Assembly: GCA_013339765.2 (NCBI GenBank)
Contig: CM023448.1
Coordinates: forward strand, 331,036,941-331,100,940
DNA: 64,000 nucleotides
DNA from: Haemaphysalis longicornis
Taxonomy: Eukaryota > Arthropoda > Arachnida > Ixodida > Ixodidae
Direction of reading: 5' to 3'
Shown: positions 1-10,829 of the stretch, one piece after another
How the letters are laid out: every line of letters starts with the position of its first letter
How positions within the stretch are numbered: position 1 is the stretch's first letter
Program-made: the position numbers and the translations under genes
The notes under the pieces: model-generated
The model's input: only the letters and a program-made list of their open reading frames with translations
What the model was told of the DNA's origin: nothing
Databases searched by the model: none

Positions 1-1640
1 ACGAAGACATGTACAAGATAAGGCCAGTCGTCACCCCCAGCCAATGCACCGTTAGTTCTGCAGTGTTACAACTGAGATGGGAAAGAAGCAAAAAAAAAAA
101 AAAAGCACTATTTTGGCATGCAATAATTCTGCTCATACTGATCACGCTAACAAAATTCGTTTACTTGAGATTACCTGAGCTTTGCTCTGCGAGACTATGT
201 GATCCATAGGACTAAAGAAGATGCTTTAGGACCTCTTTTACTTGGAGCACCACCACTCGCATGCATTAACAGCTCCAGTAAATTCAGCATGACAATGCAG
301 GTGCTACATACACAAAATAAAAATTATAGTAAGCTGAAACACCACCAAATGAGTAGCGCGAGCACAAACTGTGGGAAACTGGTAGATCAGGCAATGCGTC
401 ACCGCAAGATTCCACAGCCCTTAAAGCTTGTCTGAGGCTCACGGTAACTGTCCCAAAGATTGACTGATTGTGGGGTTTAACGCGCCGGAGCTACACCTGG
501 GCTATGAGGTTTGCCGTAGTGGAGGGCTCCGGGTTAGTTTTTACCCCGTGAAGATCTTTAACGTATGCCGAAACCTTGACACATGGGCATTTTCACTTTT
601 AGCCTCCATCAGACAAGTAGCCACCGCGGCCGGGATCAAACCCGCGTCCTTGAGCTCAGCAGCCCAATGCCTTAGCCACTGAGACACAATGGCAGCTGTC
701 CCAAAGACAACGGTCTATAATGAAAGACAAGGAAATAGACACCGCACCATCTTTCCAGTCTTTCAAGCTCTGTTACGTCACAAAGATTTAACTAGCCTTC
801 CAATCCACCTCGTCATAATGCTTTGCTCAGAGAACAATGCAGCAGTCGCATCAGTGCTGTGGCCGCTGAGCATGAAACATTACTTGAGACAAAAAAAATA
901 TATATATTAAGTAATAATTTGCTGCCTGCAACCCTTCTCCGGGAAATGGCACTGCTACAAGAAACTTCGCCACAGATACAGCTGAACCGCGGCTCATTTT
1001 ATCCTGCTGCAGCGGCCTGATGAGCACGCCATGCCAGCATCACTCGCAGACCTAGGCAGAAGGGAGCATCTGTAACTTCAGTCAAGGCCAATGGGAATGG
1101 GGTCCCAACAACGGGGACATCATACGAACAAGAAGAAAGAGGAATAACCAGGTGCGTACATGTGAATGATGGCGAAGCAAAGGCCATTGTGGAAGAGCAC
1201 GGCACGTCTCCCAGAGCTAGGAAGAACATGGAGACAAGAAGGGAGACTTGAGTTAGAGCAGCAGGAGCCCGCGCCTCTCTGGCTGCACCTCCTCCACTGC
1301 AGCAGCTGCAGCCAACCATTACCCCGGCTGCACAAAACTGGCCATCTTCCTCGCAGGCACAGGTCACGACTCCCGGCGGCCACATACTTCACAGGTAATA
1401 AAACTAAAAAATAAGGTTTGCCTCCCCACCTATTAAGTTAGCTTTACCCCTAAAAATATTTGCCACAAAGGGTGACTAACAGCAAAGAAACACTGTAAAA
1501 GGGTGAAGATGGAGGTTCACTTTCGTAAAAGTACTAGCACACAGTAGCCAGCTAGCCCAATGGCTGCAGTCATTGAGGCCCGCAGGGGCGCCTACCTTCT
1601 GGCCAGGAGGGTCCCCGGCGCCGCACTCTGCCCTGCCTAC
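1..1640. other. OGA intron sequence, no exon seen
   Basis: Apart from the SINE at 460-695 nothing codes convincingly here. The next OGA exon should contain a GDQEPW-like motif and lies on the minus strand. No match is visible, so it must be left of the window. Confidence 0.5.
460..695 (-). repeat. tRNA-derived SINE in OGA intron
   Basis: On the minus strand a tRNA-like head with A box (CTCAGTGGCTAAGGC-like) and degenerate B box is followed by the body (GGAGGGCTCC on plus). The 3' tail ends CAATCAGTCAATC. Direct repeats CTGTCCCAAAGA at 448-459 and 696-707 are the target duplication. The copy has diverged from the copies at 31464 and 39041. Confidence 0.85.
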
Positions 1641-1644
1641 TCAC

Positions 1645-2358
1645 CTATCCACTTGACGTACGAGTTCAGCAAAGAGATGACCCCCTTGATGTCCCAGATG
1701 TACGGGTAGAAGTCATACAACAGTGCTCGGTTGGGCACAAAGGTGAGGCGCGAGGACAGCCGGCCCACGGCCTGAGTCATCTGGTCAAACTTGGCAGCCC
1801 GCTTGCGCCACTCTTCGAGCTCCGCTCCCCCCGGCTCGGTCTTGGCGCCCGGCCGCTTGCGCCGCTCCCAGACCACGTGGCCATTGGCCCGCAGCCAGTG
1901 GAATTCCTGCAGGAAGGCCACCCCCTGCAGTCCGTGCTCGAAGGGCAGGTAGAAGAGGTCCACCAGGAGGGCCAAGTCGTCCAGCACCAGCTGCCGGCTG
2001 TCATCAATCGCGTCTTCCGTCTGCATGGCCTCGCTGGAAGAGTGGCAGTCCATGGGTTCTAGCGCCGCCGGCTGCACCAGCGAGTTGACCAGCTCGCTCG
2101 ACAGAGGCTGGAAGGTGGACGCCTCCTCCAGGTGGCTGCTACTGGGAACTGGCGGCGTGGGCGCGCCCCCGCCGGCCAGGAAGGCACCGGACAGGAGCCG
2201 ACCGTACGCGCTCTTAGTCCGGTAGAACTCCGGCATCCAGTCCACAAGGGCCGCCCGCAGGGCCTTGCGCGGGTGATACGTGTGGGGCCCCAGGTGCGAC
2301 GTCACCTCTTCTGTTTCCCCCTCGGTCTCAAGTCGGATGTCTGCACTCACAGACTCAC
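1645..2358 (-). CDS. OGA: OGA exon, linker and stalk domain
   Basis: This 714-nt exon is the largest found. The acceptor is CCTTTCAG|GTGAGT and the donor GGATAG|GTGAGT. It starts SVSADIRLETEGETEE, passes HPRKALRAALVDWMPEF, then a short Pro/Ser-rich linker with EPMDCHSS and AMQTEDA, and then the stalk region DDLALLVDLFYLPFEHGLQG to YPYIWDIKGVISLLNSYVKW. The final partial codon requires a further exon to the left of position 1645. Confidence 0.95.
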
Positions 2359-5300
2359 CTGAAAGGGCACAAGCACGCCAGAGTGAGCCAACTGCCCACA
2401 CCTTATCTCTGGCTGACAGGGTGCCAACACCAAGTCAGTGTGCGATGCAGCCCCTAATAAGGAGCCAGGTGTTTTGAGCAGGGTGAGTGAGCGTAATAAT
2501 TTCTGTTCTGGTTCTCACATCACTCAGAGTTAAATGGTTCAGTTCCAGTTAAGCTCCAGATAACAGTTTGACCCGTTACAGAGCAAAAAATAACTAGTAA
2601 AACAAAAAGAAACTTTTACAGCAAAGCTATATATGTCTAATAACCCAGGTTCTCGGAGTAGTGTGGATGCTTTACTTGGCGGCATGTGTTCGGTGTATGA
2701 AAAAATTCAATTAGAAATTTAAAAAGGTCCTACGGCCTCCATATTTTGATACAAGACAGCTTATATTGCCCCTGGAAAACGTCCTCCCAGGAGCACTTTG
2801 TTTAGAGGTGAAGCCAACTTTACCAGGTTTGGTGTAAACTTGGTCTTCCCATACTGTGTGTTGCCCAGTGAAGCATGGCCATCTACGGAGAGAGTACAGT
2901 TACAGCCCCACTTTGTACTCCACCGCCGTCGCGTGTTTCCTGAGTCAAGTATACTCCTCGTCATGTGCGGCGTCTCTCTCCTCTTTGATAATCCCGCACG
3001 CTCTTAGGCAGCTACCTGTGCGGCTCACTGGAGCCTGCGCCGTGTTCGATGTACCCACGCTATAATAAAACGTCATTGTCTCTACCCACCAATTGCGTGT
3101 GCCCTTAGTCTGTGACGTAGAGATCACACCACTGCCCTTATAATCCAACGTAGCAAATCCCCAATATAGCTAAACCCCAACATAGCAAATCCCACCAAAG
3201 ATCCAGCTTTGTTGGACTTCCCTCTTCACAGGATGGAAGGACTGATTTTTTAATCTTACCAAACCCCGAAACATCCAAAGACTACTGCTATGAGTAGTAA
3301 TAATGCAGTACGAATTACGAAAACACATTCGGGAACACTCCCTGTATATATTTTTAATTTTAGTAAATAAAAAGACCGGTGCTTTTGTCTTGCGGTATAG
3401 AAGTACATGCATATAGGCACATCATACCTGAACAGTGCCTTGGAGCAAGGTGACCTCAAAAGTAGCCTGTCAAGCGTGCTTTGCGACAGATTCATTCAGT
3501 CTGATAGCACAAACTTTAGCGCTGAGAGCACCTAGGTATGCCAAGAGCTACTTGTGCTCAGTGTAGAGTCCTGGTAGCACTCACGTTTTTCTTTTCAGAA
3601 CTAAACCCAGCAGTGTCTCTTGGAAGCTGCAGCTCCTCGTCACGAAGTTTGAGAAAACAAGCTTTGCTGAGAGGGCATAACACAGTTATCACCTGAAACT
3701 GCATCCCATTCTCAGCATCCTTCTTGAGAAGTGCCTCCAGGGCATCTGTGGGTTCACTAGGCACAATACATCTATCTACATTTTTCCTTCCTAATTACCT
3801 AGCCTAATAAGCTGCCGTTTGCGCTAAACATGGCACGTCTATCTGCCACCGCCATCTTTTGATTGAAGCAAGGCTGCATGTTGTCTTCGTGGTCACTTTT
3901 ACACTGCTGGTATAAGCAAGTACCACTCATTTTTCCCCCATGATCCCCATGATCATAAAGTGTACGGGCTAGGTTAGGCACATGAATTGTCATGGGGTTG
4001 CTTGTCATCTCATTTAGTAATGATGTGATAAAACCAAAAACCATAAAGCAGACTTCTCAGTTCTGCTCCCAAACGAAAAATAAAACATTTTGGTTTCATT
4101 CAGGTTCCATCAAAATAGCTTTTTTTTTTGTTTTGAAGAACAAAATTTTTCTATGCTTTGGGCAAAATTTTTTCCAGGAACGCAGCAGAAAAAAAAAGGG
4201 GGGGTGGGGGGGTTCAAAATGAGCTCTCATATGCCAATGCTGCACCTGGGCTAGGAGGTATGCCATAGATAGTGGAAAGCTACTATGTAGTAATTTATGT
4301 TATCTAGGGATCTTCAATCCAAAATCTAGTACGAACAGGCATTTTTGTCTTTTATCTCTACCAGAGAAACAAAAGATGCCAACCATGTGCCAACCATGGA
4401 ATTCTGTGCAAAAGCACATTTTCTCGTACTAATTTTCCTTCAAGTCAAAGTTTTTATTCCGAGCAATTCCAAATTCCCGCTCATGCTCCAGCATGCACCA
4501 CGTCAGCAGCGTCTGCAGCAATGTGCGCTGCACAGATCACCATCAATCATTTTGTCAATCATCCAAAATCATCCAAAATTTCGCCTATAGAGGACATCCT
4601 GCCGGTGTGGCATGTTGGGTAAAGCATCAGCTTCGAAAACAAGAGGACCCAAGTTTGACCCTAACTTCAAGAGTACTTTTTTTTCCTCCCTCGCTAAGAG
4701 GAGGTTCCATACAAGCAGAGGCAAAATTTACGTTGGTAAGCTCGTACTGCCTTTGCACTAAAACTGCCTCTGCAGTCAGAAATCGACACGTGACCCTGTG
4801 CCCAATAGCACAATGCCAAAGCCACTGAGCCCCCAAACAGCCCCATTTCTAAACTCCGCAGCCCCTTCGCACTCACAGTTCTGAACCTCACAAGTTAGCT
4901 GGTAATCCATAGACATTTTTCTAACACAGCTTACACCATGGGTAAATAGTAACAAATTCGAATTTAAAAGACAACTGCAGTTGTACTCCTGCGCCTCCAA
5001 ACGATGTATCGGTATTCAAGAATAAGCACAGCATTACAAATGACGTGAATGCCGCCATACACTGAGAAAGAGGCTCACTCATGTCAGTCTTCCCGTCACT
5101 GTTGCACTTGCTCCACTGGGCCAGGGTGTGAATTGGAACAAAGTTTGCTTCAAACTCGCAATTTGGGTTGGACAGGACGCCGCGCAAATGGGGCACCAGG
5201 TCTGTCGACCGGCCGCTGTATGGTCCCAGGAACAGGCGCTTCTGGTCATAGTCGTTGGCGTGAAGGTTGTCCCACAGCACTGGTGGCCGACGCAACACCT

Positions 5301-8300
5301 CGGTTAGCTCCTGGATTGACTGGACCGTGATTACTTTCGAGATCACTTTGTGGCCTGCAATATCAGACAGAGGAAACCAGGAAAAAAAAAAAAAAAAAGT
5401 GCTCAGAGGTGATGAACCGACAGGAGTTTCCAAGAAGAGAAATGAGGAGAACTGTTCCCTGCTAGCGAAAAGGGGTTAATAAAAAAAATGCATTCACTAC
5501 TTTCCTTCATGCCGCAGCTGGACTGCACGCAACAGAGAGCTGTGCTCTTTTGCTCTTGGTTCTGCACAGCAGAGCCCTCACACGCAGTCAACATTACTTT
5601 TACACCGTCATTCCTGTAGCAGTTGTGAAACATTTTCACTGCTGCAGCTGAAATTCGCCAGCCTTATGTGAGCAATGTGTTGCGTGACAGCTGCTGAAAT
5701 TACTCTTTCGAGGACATCAACGATGGCAAGGATTTGAAGTGGGCACGGAATAAGTAACATTTTCAGCAAGTCGCGTAGCCCTTGTAACAGCACAATGATT
5801 GAAGACAATACCCACAAAGGAAGCATTTGAAGAGAAAGCAACAACTATCATTTCTAGGAAAGGGCAGCTGCCCTTAATGCCTAAAACAGCAACCACAGTT
5901 CAACACCTTACCTGTCCACATGATGTCTATCCCGGGCATCAGCTTCAGGCCAATTGTATTCAGGTACTCCGAGCTCTGAACATTTGGAACAGCCCTAGCA
6001 GCACAGTACTCTAAAAAATAGAGGACAGGGAAACAAGGTACGAACAGCTCCTTTCAAATAAAAAAATTGTCTGCTTATTAACTAATATTTTTTATCAATG
6101 TGGAAAAAGAATAGTCAAGCTGGAAAGCTTATTTTTTTCTTTGTGCAATTCACACAATGAAATAGAGAACATTGGAATCTAAAATTCAGTTAAATCTTAC
6201 TAAAGAACCGAATTTGTAATGCACAACACTAAACGGCCATCTCGTATAACCCATAATAGAGAACCATACTCATTTTACTAACGGCAGACGAGCATCAAAT
6301 GTATAGGAAGGACCCCAAGTGCAGGCAAACACGGCACATGCTGACACCTGAAATTTTATACTGATGTTCTGGTTGCAACTTCTCACTCAAGATCAAGGAG
6401 AAAGCCACAGGGCTTAAAGAACATTCTCAAGAACGCCGATAGAATTCGCTATTCTCCCAGTAAAATGTAAACGAGGTTTGACAGCCACAAAGCCGGCCCA
6501 CCCTTTAGGGTTGCCTCTCTATGTTAGTACAACTAATATATTTAGATGCTTGAGAAATCCAGGAGAGCTGCTGCTCAAAATAACCCCCTAAAGTGGCATG
6601 CAGGGCTACCCAATAGAATCCTCACAAGGCTGCTCTACTTTCACTATCACAACAATATCTCATAGTGGTGATGATGCACCCTGCATAGCACTTGGTGACC
6701 ATACATGTACGGCCACAGAGGTGCATTTAAGTTTCATGCCACACCCCAAGAACACACCATCCTTGTGTGCATGCACCTCCTATTTAGTTTCTGGGGGCTA
6801 AACGCTACACATTGTGAGGCTTTGTGGGCATATCCGTTTCTCTCTTCCTTCGAATACTGAAACTAGATGTGACGTTCATGATGCGTTGGAGATCGTGTCA
6901 TTGTTATAAGTGCACAACACGTTCAGGAGAGCGGCAAGCACTGGCTGTTTTTTCTTTTTTCGGTGGAAGTATTGAAGCAATTAGTACTTTTTTTAACTGT
7001 GATATCCCAGTTTATGCTCCGTAATGCTGTGATTAAGCTTAGCTTCAGTCTCAACATCCACCCACTTTAAATATACAATAGAAAAAACCCACCATGCAGA
7101 CACGTCCCCTTGAAGGGAAAAAAAAAATGCCGCCACACAAGGGAAGACCTCATGCCTGCCTTGCCCACCCACCTGGCGTGGCACCAGTGCCACATCTCTT
7201 GCCCCATCCTGCCCTGATGCTCGCCCCACACTGTGGGAACTAAATGAGAGAACTAGCCTGCACAATGCTCTTGCCTCTGCAAGGGAAAAAAAATGAGAAG
7301 ACATCCCTCCAAGGGCCGCTCGCGGGACATTAGCTTGCCAACATGTGTGTCAGTCGTCGCAAACAGAGTTCGCCCTGTGTGGTCATTTATTCTACTTTTT
7401 TTTAACTGTAGCGAGACTTCATGGTAGCACTAACAGTAATGGCTTTCTGCAAACCTCTCGGGTACCACTGGTCAGTCGTCCCCCACCAGTCACCGTGTTC
7501 CTACACTTTGCAATGTAGTAAGCTGGCCGAAATGCAGCATGCTTATGGATTGCTTATACTGGCAAATCGTGATGTACTACGTTTTGCACTGAGCCAGCAC
7601 TCCCCACTTTCGTGGCAACTGATGACTGCAGCACCACAGTCTGCAACAGCATGAAACTACGTGCCAGCCAATAGGCAGACATTTGTGCTTTTAAAAACAG
7701 TGACCTCAAACGAAATGCACTGCCACTAAGACCAGCAGTGCTAGAAATATTCTCAAGGGCACCTTTGCATCCAAGCAAAAGGTGACAAAGTTGCACATCA
7801 CGACCTTTCAGGCCACGGATTTCCGTCCCTTGCTGTCAAGCAGATAGCACCAGCTCAATTCAACTCCAAGATAACAGCCTCAGAAAAGGAAGCCAAAAAA
7901 TCTGCTGGGGATTGCGGAATATGCTTGGTGTACAAAAGCCAGCTATGACGGGAAATGAAGCACCCCCACTCACCTGTTGGACAGAAAATAAACCTTGGTT
8001 GATTCAGCTCTTGGTAGACCTCATTGGTGACAGACACCTGGGCATGGGCGAACGACTGGAACACCTCCTTGTCTGTCTCGCTGATCTCCGGCTCAATGTC
8101 ATCAAAGAGCAGTGCAAACGCGCAGCACCCAAACTGAGCCACCTGCAAAGGCCAATCCCCAACTGCTGCAGAGCGAAGCCTACAAAGACGAACCACCAGA
8201 CCCACGCGCTATGCTCTACCTGCTCCAGTTTCCTCTTGAGGCAGGACACTTCTTTTGAACTGGAGTACGTAATGTCTAGGCCTGGCGACAGGGCATAATA

Positions 8301-10829
8301 AAAATTGATGGAGTTTTCCTTAGCTGCCTGGATCAGGTTCGTCAGATGTTCTACAAGAGAATAGAAAAATATGTGTCACCCAATTTCAGCAGCTCAGGAG
8401 GGCAGAAAGGAGCACACATCAAAAGTGTAGTGAGGGTGACCACAAGCCTCTAGCACAAATTTTCAAATCGTCAAAAGGCATTCTAAACACAACTGAAACG
8501 CAAATACAGAGATTACCAATTTTACTGTTTTACAAAGGAGAAAAAAACAAGCCAGTGAAGTGCAACGCAGTGAACAAATTGAAGCCAAAATTACGGCCCC
8601 GAGAATTTTCTAAATTTAGCGCCCACAACTGTCCAGTTTCTACCCTATTTGCAAAACAACACGCCACAAAATTGAATATAGTTGGAGTTCAAGGTCTTTA
8701 TACACTCTTGAGTTAGTTATAGGCACAAAGCAAATACAAACTCAATCTATAAAAAAACAGGTTACACTCATTTTTCACTCTTGCACAAGGTAATTATTTT
8801 ATCATTTTGCTGAATTAGGCTGCTTTGTGAAAAAATACCCAAGGTTGAACAGATAAAGCAGCAAGCAACTATTTCTCCCAACAACACCAACCTGCTTCCT
8901 CCACAGTGTAAAGTTCCCTCCAATATGCTCGATGCTTGAAATCATCCTTGGGTGCATACATGTAGGTGTTCAGGCCCAGTTTCTTCATTCTGCAAATAAG
9001 AACAAAGTGACCAGACGTTCCAATTTAGGCGCGCCATGTCCCGGCTTTGCGGCTGTGGTCCCGCTGTCCCAGTAGCCTGCTAGTGGGACGGTGTTTTGTC
9101 CCGCCTTCGGCCAAAAGTATGGAAGACGGGTATCAAGCCCTGTGTCGCGAACAGTCATGGGCACGTTACCAGTAAAAAGTAACAGTGTTACAGTTACAGT
9201 TCCCTAAGCCAAAAAAGTAACTTACAGTTCGAGAGTTTCCAAAAGTAAATTGTTACAGTTCCAGTTACTGCGATAAAGTAACGTCGTCACTTTTCCGTTA
9301 CTGTATAAAACTTAGCAATAGAGCACAAAACAAGCGATAAGGTTCATTTATTAAGAACGTACGAAGGCACGCGGGTAGTCGAAATTGCACATTGTAAAAC
9401 CCTAGATGAAGGGAGCCCACATGGGAGCACACTCAACCCCAACACCAACAATCGTTGTGTTGTGGATAGACTTTTTGGTTGATGCACCCTTGGTATGCCT
9501 ATGGGTTCCCGTTTTCGGTGGGCTTCCTGCAGTGGTATTCCTTTACAAGGGCAGGCCAGCTTCCTCCTATGCGAAGGTGTAATTTCCAGTTTCTTTGTGT
9601 TTTTGTTTCAGCTCGACTCAAGACGAAGGAAAAGTTTACAAATTCTCCTTAAAGACTGACCCTAGACCTCGGTCATCTGCAGGGAAGATAATTACCTCCT
9701 TTCCTAAACCGCGAGGGCAGCCGTGTTGTGGAAATGTGAAGAGTGGAGATGACAGGGGAAATAAGAAAGTCCGAAGAATCGAAAAGATGAATTGAAAGAA
9801 TCGTCGGCCATCAGCGAATATTGCTGTGACTATCATTTTAAACAAGGAGGTAACTGTAACGGCATTTATTGTTACTGTGTAAAAAAGTAACAGTGTTACA
9901 GTTAACAGTTTCTTTAACTTTAAATAAACTAGTTACAGTTACAAGTTACCGAAAAAAGTAACTAGTTACCGGTAACGCGTTGCTAGTAACTAGTTACTGC
10001 CGAAGACTGGTCACGAATGAAAAGCTGGAGGAATGGAAGAGCCAAAAAAATCGTTTCAGGAACTTCAAGAAAACAGTGCAGACGACAGGACGAAGCAAGA
10101 AACAACACAATGCCTGTGTGGTGTTTCTCTTGCTTAGTTCCAACGTATGAGCTGTTTTCTTGAAGTTACAGTGTACCAACAGCCATCCAGCCCACCCTTC
10201 TGCGTTTGAGGAGTGGTGAGTGAATGTGGTTCAGTACTTAAACAAATGATGTGCCTTGCCAGGCACAAACACACCAGTGGAAAGGGTGTTTTTCTTGATG
10301 AATAAGATGCGGATTGCAGAGAAGGCTCAGCTTCATTTGACCACACATAAAGCAATGCTGTTGCTTAAGGTGAATCTGCACAAGACGTGTGAGTGTCATG
10401 CGCAGATTGAGTACCTCACTTACTCGAGTTCCAAAGGAACTAACGAAACATCATAAAAAATGAACTGTTGAGGGAAATTCATTCAAACAACAAGTATCAG
10501 TTATTGGCCAGGAAAAAACCTGGAGGACCAGGACTACCACATGGTGCAAATGTAGTAATACAAAGTGCAATTTGTCATTTAATTGCACCACGTTCTTCTT
10601 TACACCCCCCCACCCCCGTCCCACTTTGGGGTTGGAGGAATATGGTTATTTTAAATAAGCATAGACAGAATTTTCAGAACTGTTAATAATGGCAACCAAA
10701 TGGCATTAATGCACCACCGCTGCTAATTTAATTGCATGCAAGCGTTACCGGTGTTAAAAGCATTCTGATGCACTTGCCTTTGAAACAGGTCTTTGCGCTG
10801 CTCGGTGGTCCATGGGCGTCCATAAAATC
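1645..10829 (-). CDS. OGA: Protein O-GlcNAcase (OGA), partial gene, seven exons
   Basis: This enzyme removes N-acetylglucosamine from serine and threonine of nuclear and cytosolic proteins (GH84 hydrolase). Seven exons on the minus strand (10829-10778, 8989-8892, 8350-8220, 8142-7974, 6010-5912, 5354-5079, 2358-1645) join in phase to 513 codons. Visible family landmarks in order are FYGRPW, LNTYMYAPKDD, ALSPGLDIT, the catalytic Asp-Asp pair in ALLFDDIEPE, AHAQVSVTNE, MPGIDIMWTG, WDNLHANDYDQKRLFLGPY, NPNCEFEAN, and the stalk motifs LADLFYLP-like and SYVKWIG. The N-terminal exon expected to carry CGVVEG was not found up to about 13.3 kb. The C-terminal acetyltransferase-like part is also missing: a donor at 1644 shows it continues to the left. 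The disordered linker between catalytic and stalk domains is much shorter than in vertebrates. Identity is very secure. Confidence 0.96.
4215..4400 (-). repeat. Decayed SINE relic
   Basis: The segment reads GCTGCACCTGGGCTAGGAGG and then GGGATCTTCAATCC, recognisably related to the SINE at 460-695. Most of the tRNA head is lost. It is an old, diverged copy in an OGA intron. Confidence 0.5.
4680..4840 (-). repeat. tRNA-like SINE head, second family
   Basis: The minus strand reads GGGGGCTCAGTGGCTTTGGC and later CACGTGTCGATTTC, resembling tRNA A and B box promoters. The upstream plus-strand piece near 4600-4650 also looks tRNA-like (GGTAAAGCATCAGC, AAGTTTGACCC), so this may be two SINE heads facing each other. 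No clear target duplication was found. Confidence 0.4.
5079..5354 (-). CDS. OGA: OGA exon, WDNLHANDYDQKR
   Basis: This 276-nt exon has acceptor TTGCAG and donor ACATGA|GTGAGC. It encodes HKVISKVITVQSIQELTEV, then WDNLHANDYDQKRLFLGPY with the substrate-binding Asn and Asp residues, and NPNCEFEANFVPIHTLAQW, ending the catalytic domain. Confidence 0.96.
5912..6010 (-). CDS. OGA: OGA exon, YCAARAVPNVQSSEYL to MWTG
   Basis: This 99-nt exon has acceptor TTTTTTAG and donor ACAG|GTAAGG. It encodes EYCAARAVPNVQSSEYLN followed by GLKLMPGIDIMWT, matching the family's CPTEYC to LWTG segment. It is too short for a simple ORF scan but is fixed by phase on both sides. Confidence 0.95.
7974..8142 (-). CDS. 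OGA: OGA exon with catalytic Asp-Asp pair
   Basis: This 169-nt exon runs from acceptor TTTGCAG to donor CCAACAG|GTGAGT. It encodes VAQFGCCAFALLFDDIEPE, containing the two aspartates equivalent to human Asp174 and Asp175 (proton donor and substrate-assisting residue), then KEVFQSFAHAQVSVTNEVYQ and FIFCPT. Both catalytic residues are present, so the enzyme is expected to be active. Confidence 0.97.
8220..8350 (-). CDS. OGA: OGA exon, ALSPGLDITYSS
   Basis: This 131-nt exon has acceptor TTGTAG and donor GAGCAG|GTAGAG. It encodes HLTNLIQAAKEN, then FYYALSPGLDIT and a KRKLEQ end. Only 77 bp of intron separates it from the next exon, the shortest intron of the gene here. Confidence 0.96.
8892..8989 (-). 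CDS. OGA: OGA exon, MKKLGLNTYMYAPKDD
   Basis: This 98-nt exon starts with one base completing Arg and ends GAAGCAG|GTTGGT. The acceptor is TTTGCAG. It encodes the conserved LNTYMYAPKDDFKHRAYWRE stretch of the catalytic barrel. Confidence 0.95.
9152..10009. mobile_element. Non-autonomous hAT-like element in OGA intron
   Basis: This 858-bp element is flanked by 8-bp repeats GTCGCGAA (9144-9151) and GTCACGAA (10010-10017), differing at one base. Its ends are CAGTCATGGGCACGTTACC and, inverted, CAGTCTTCGGCAGTAACTAG. Both subterminal zones are packed with GTTAC/GTAAC words (AGTAACAGTGTTACAG, GGTAACGCGTTG), a pattern known from animal hAT elements. No transposase is visible inside. It lies between the OGA exons ending at 8989 and 10778. 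Confidence 0.8.
10778..10829 (-). CDS. OGA: OGA exon with GFYGRPW motif
   Basis: This 52-nt exon encodes FYGRPWTTEQRKDLFQ and two bases of an Arg codon, the start of the GH84 barrel. The acceptor is CCAATGCCAG. The donor reads CAAAG|GCAAGT, a GC donor. The only nearby GT, four bases further on, would put the next exon out of frame. Confidence 0.92.

Larger units (their letters stand above)
2359..5078 (-). other. OGA intron between catalytic and stalk exons
   Basis: This 2.7-kb intron contains only repeat debris. An old SINE relic lies near 4215-4400, and a second tRNA-like SINE lies at about 4680-4840 on the minus strand. Short open frames here have no codon bias or domain match. Confidence 0.6.

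Noticed and set aside
9..209. Plus-strand frame starting MYKIRPVV, similar to the KVYTIRPYF motif of the OGA C-terminal domain
   Set aside because: It is on the opposite strand to OGA and the similarity ends after a few residues, so it is coincidence.
999..1385. Overlapping 90- to 128-codon frames on the minus strand in the OGA intron
   Set aside because: No match to the expected OGA continuation, no splice pattern, low-complexity Ala/Cys-rich composition.
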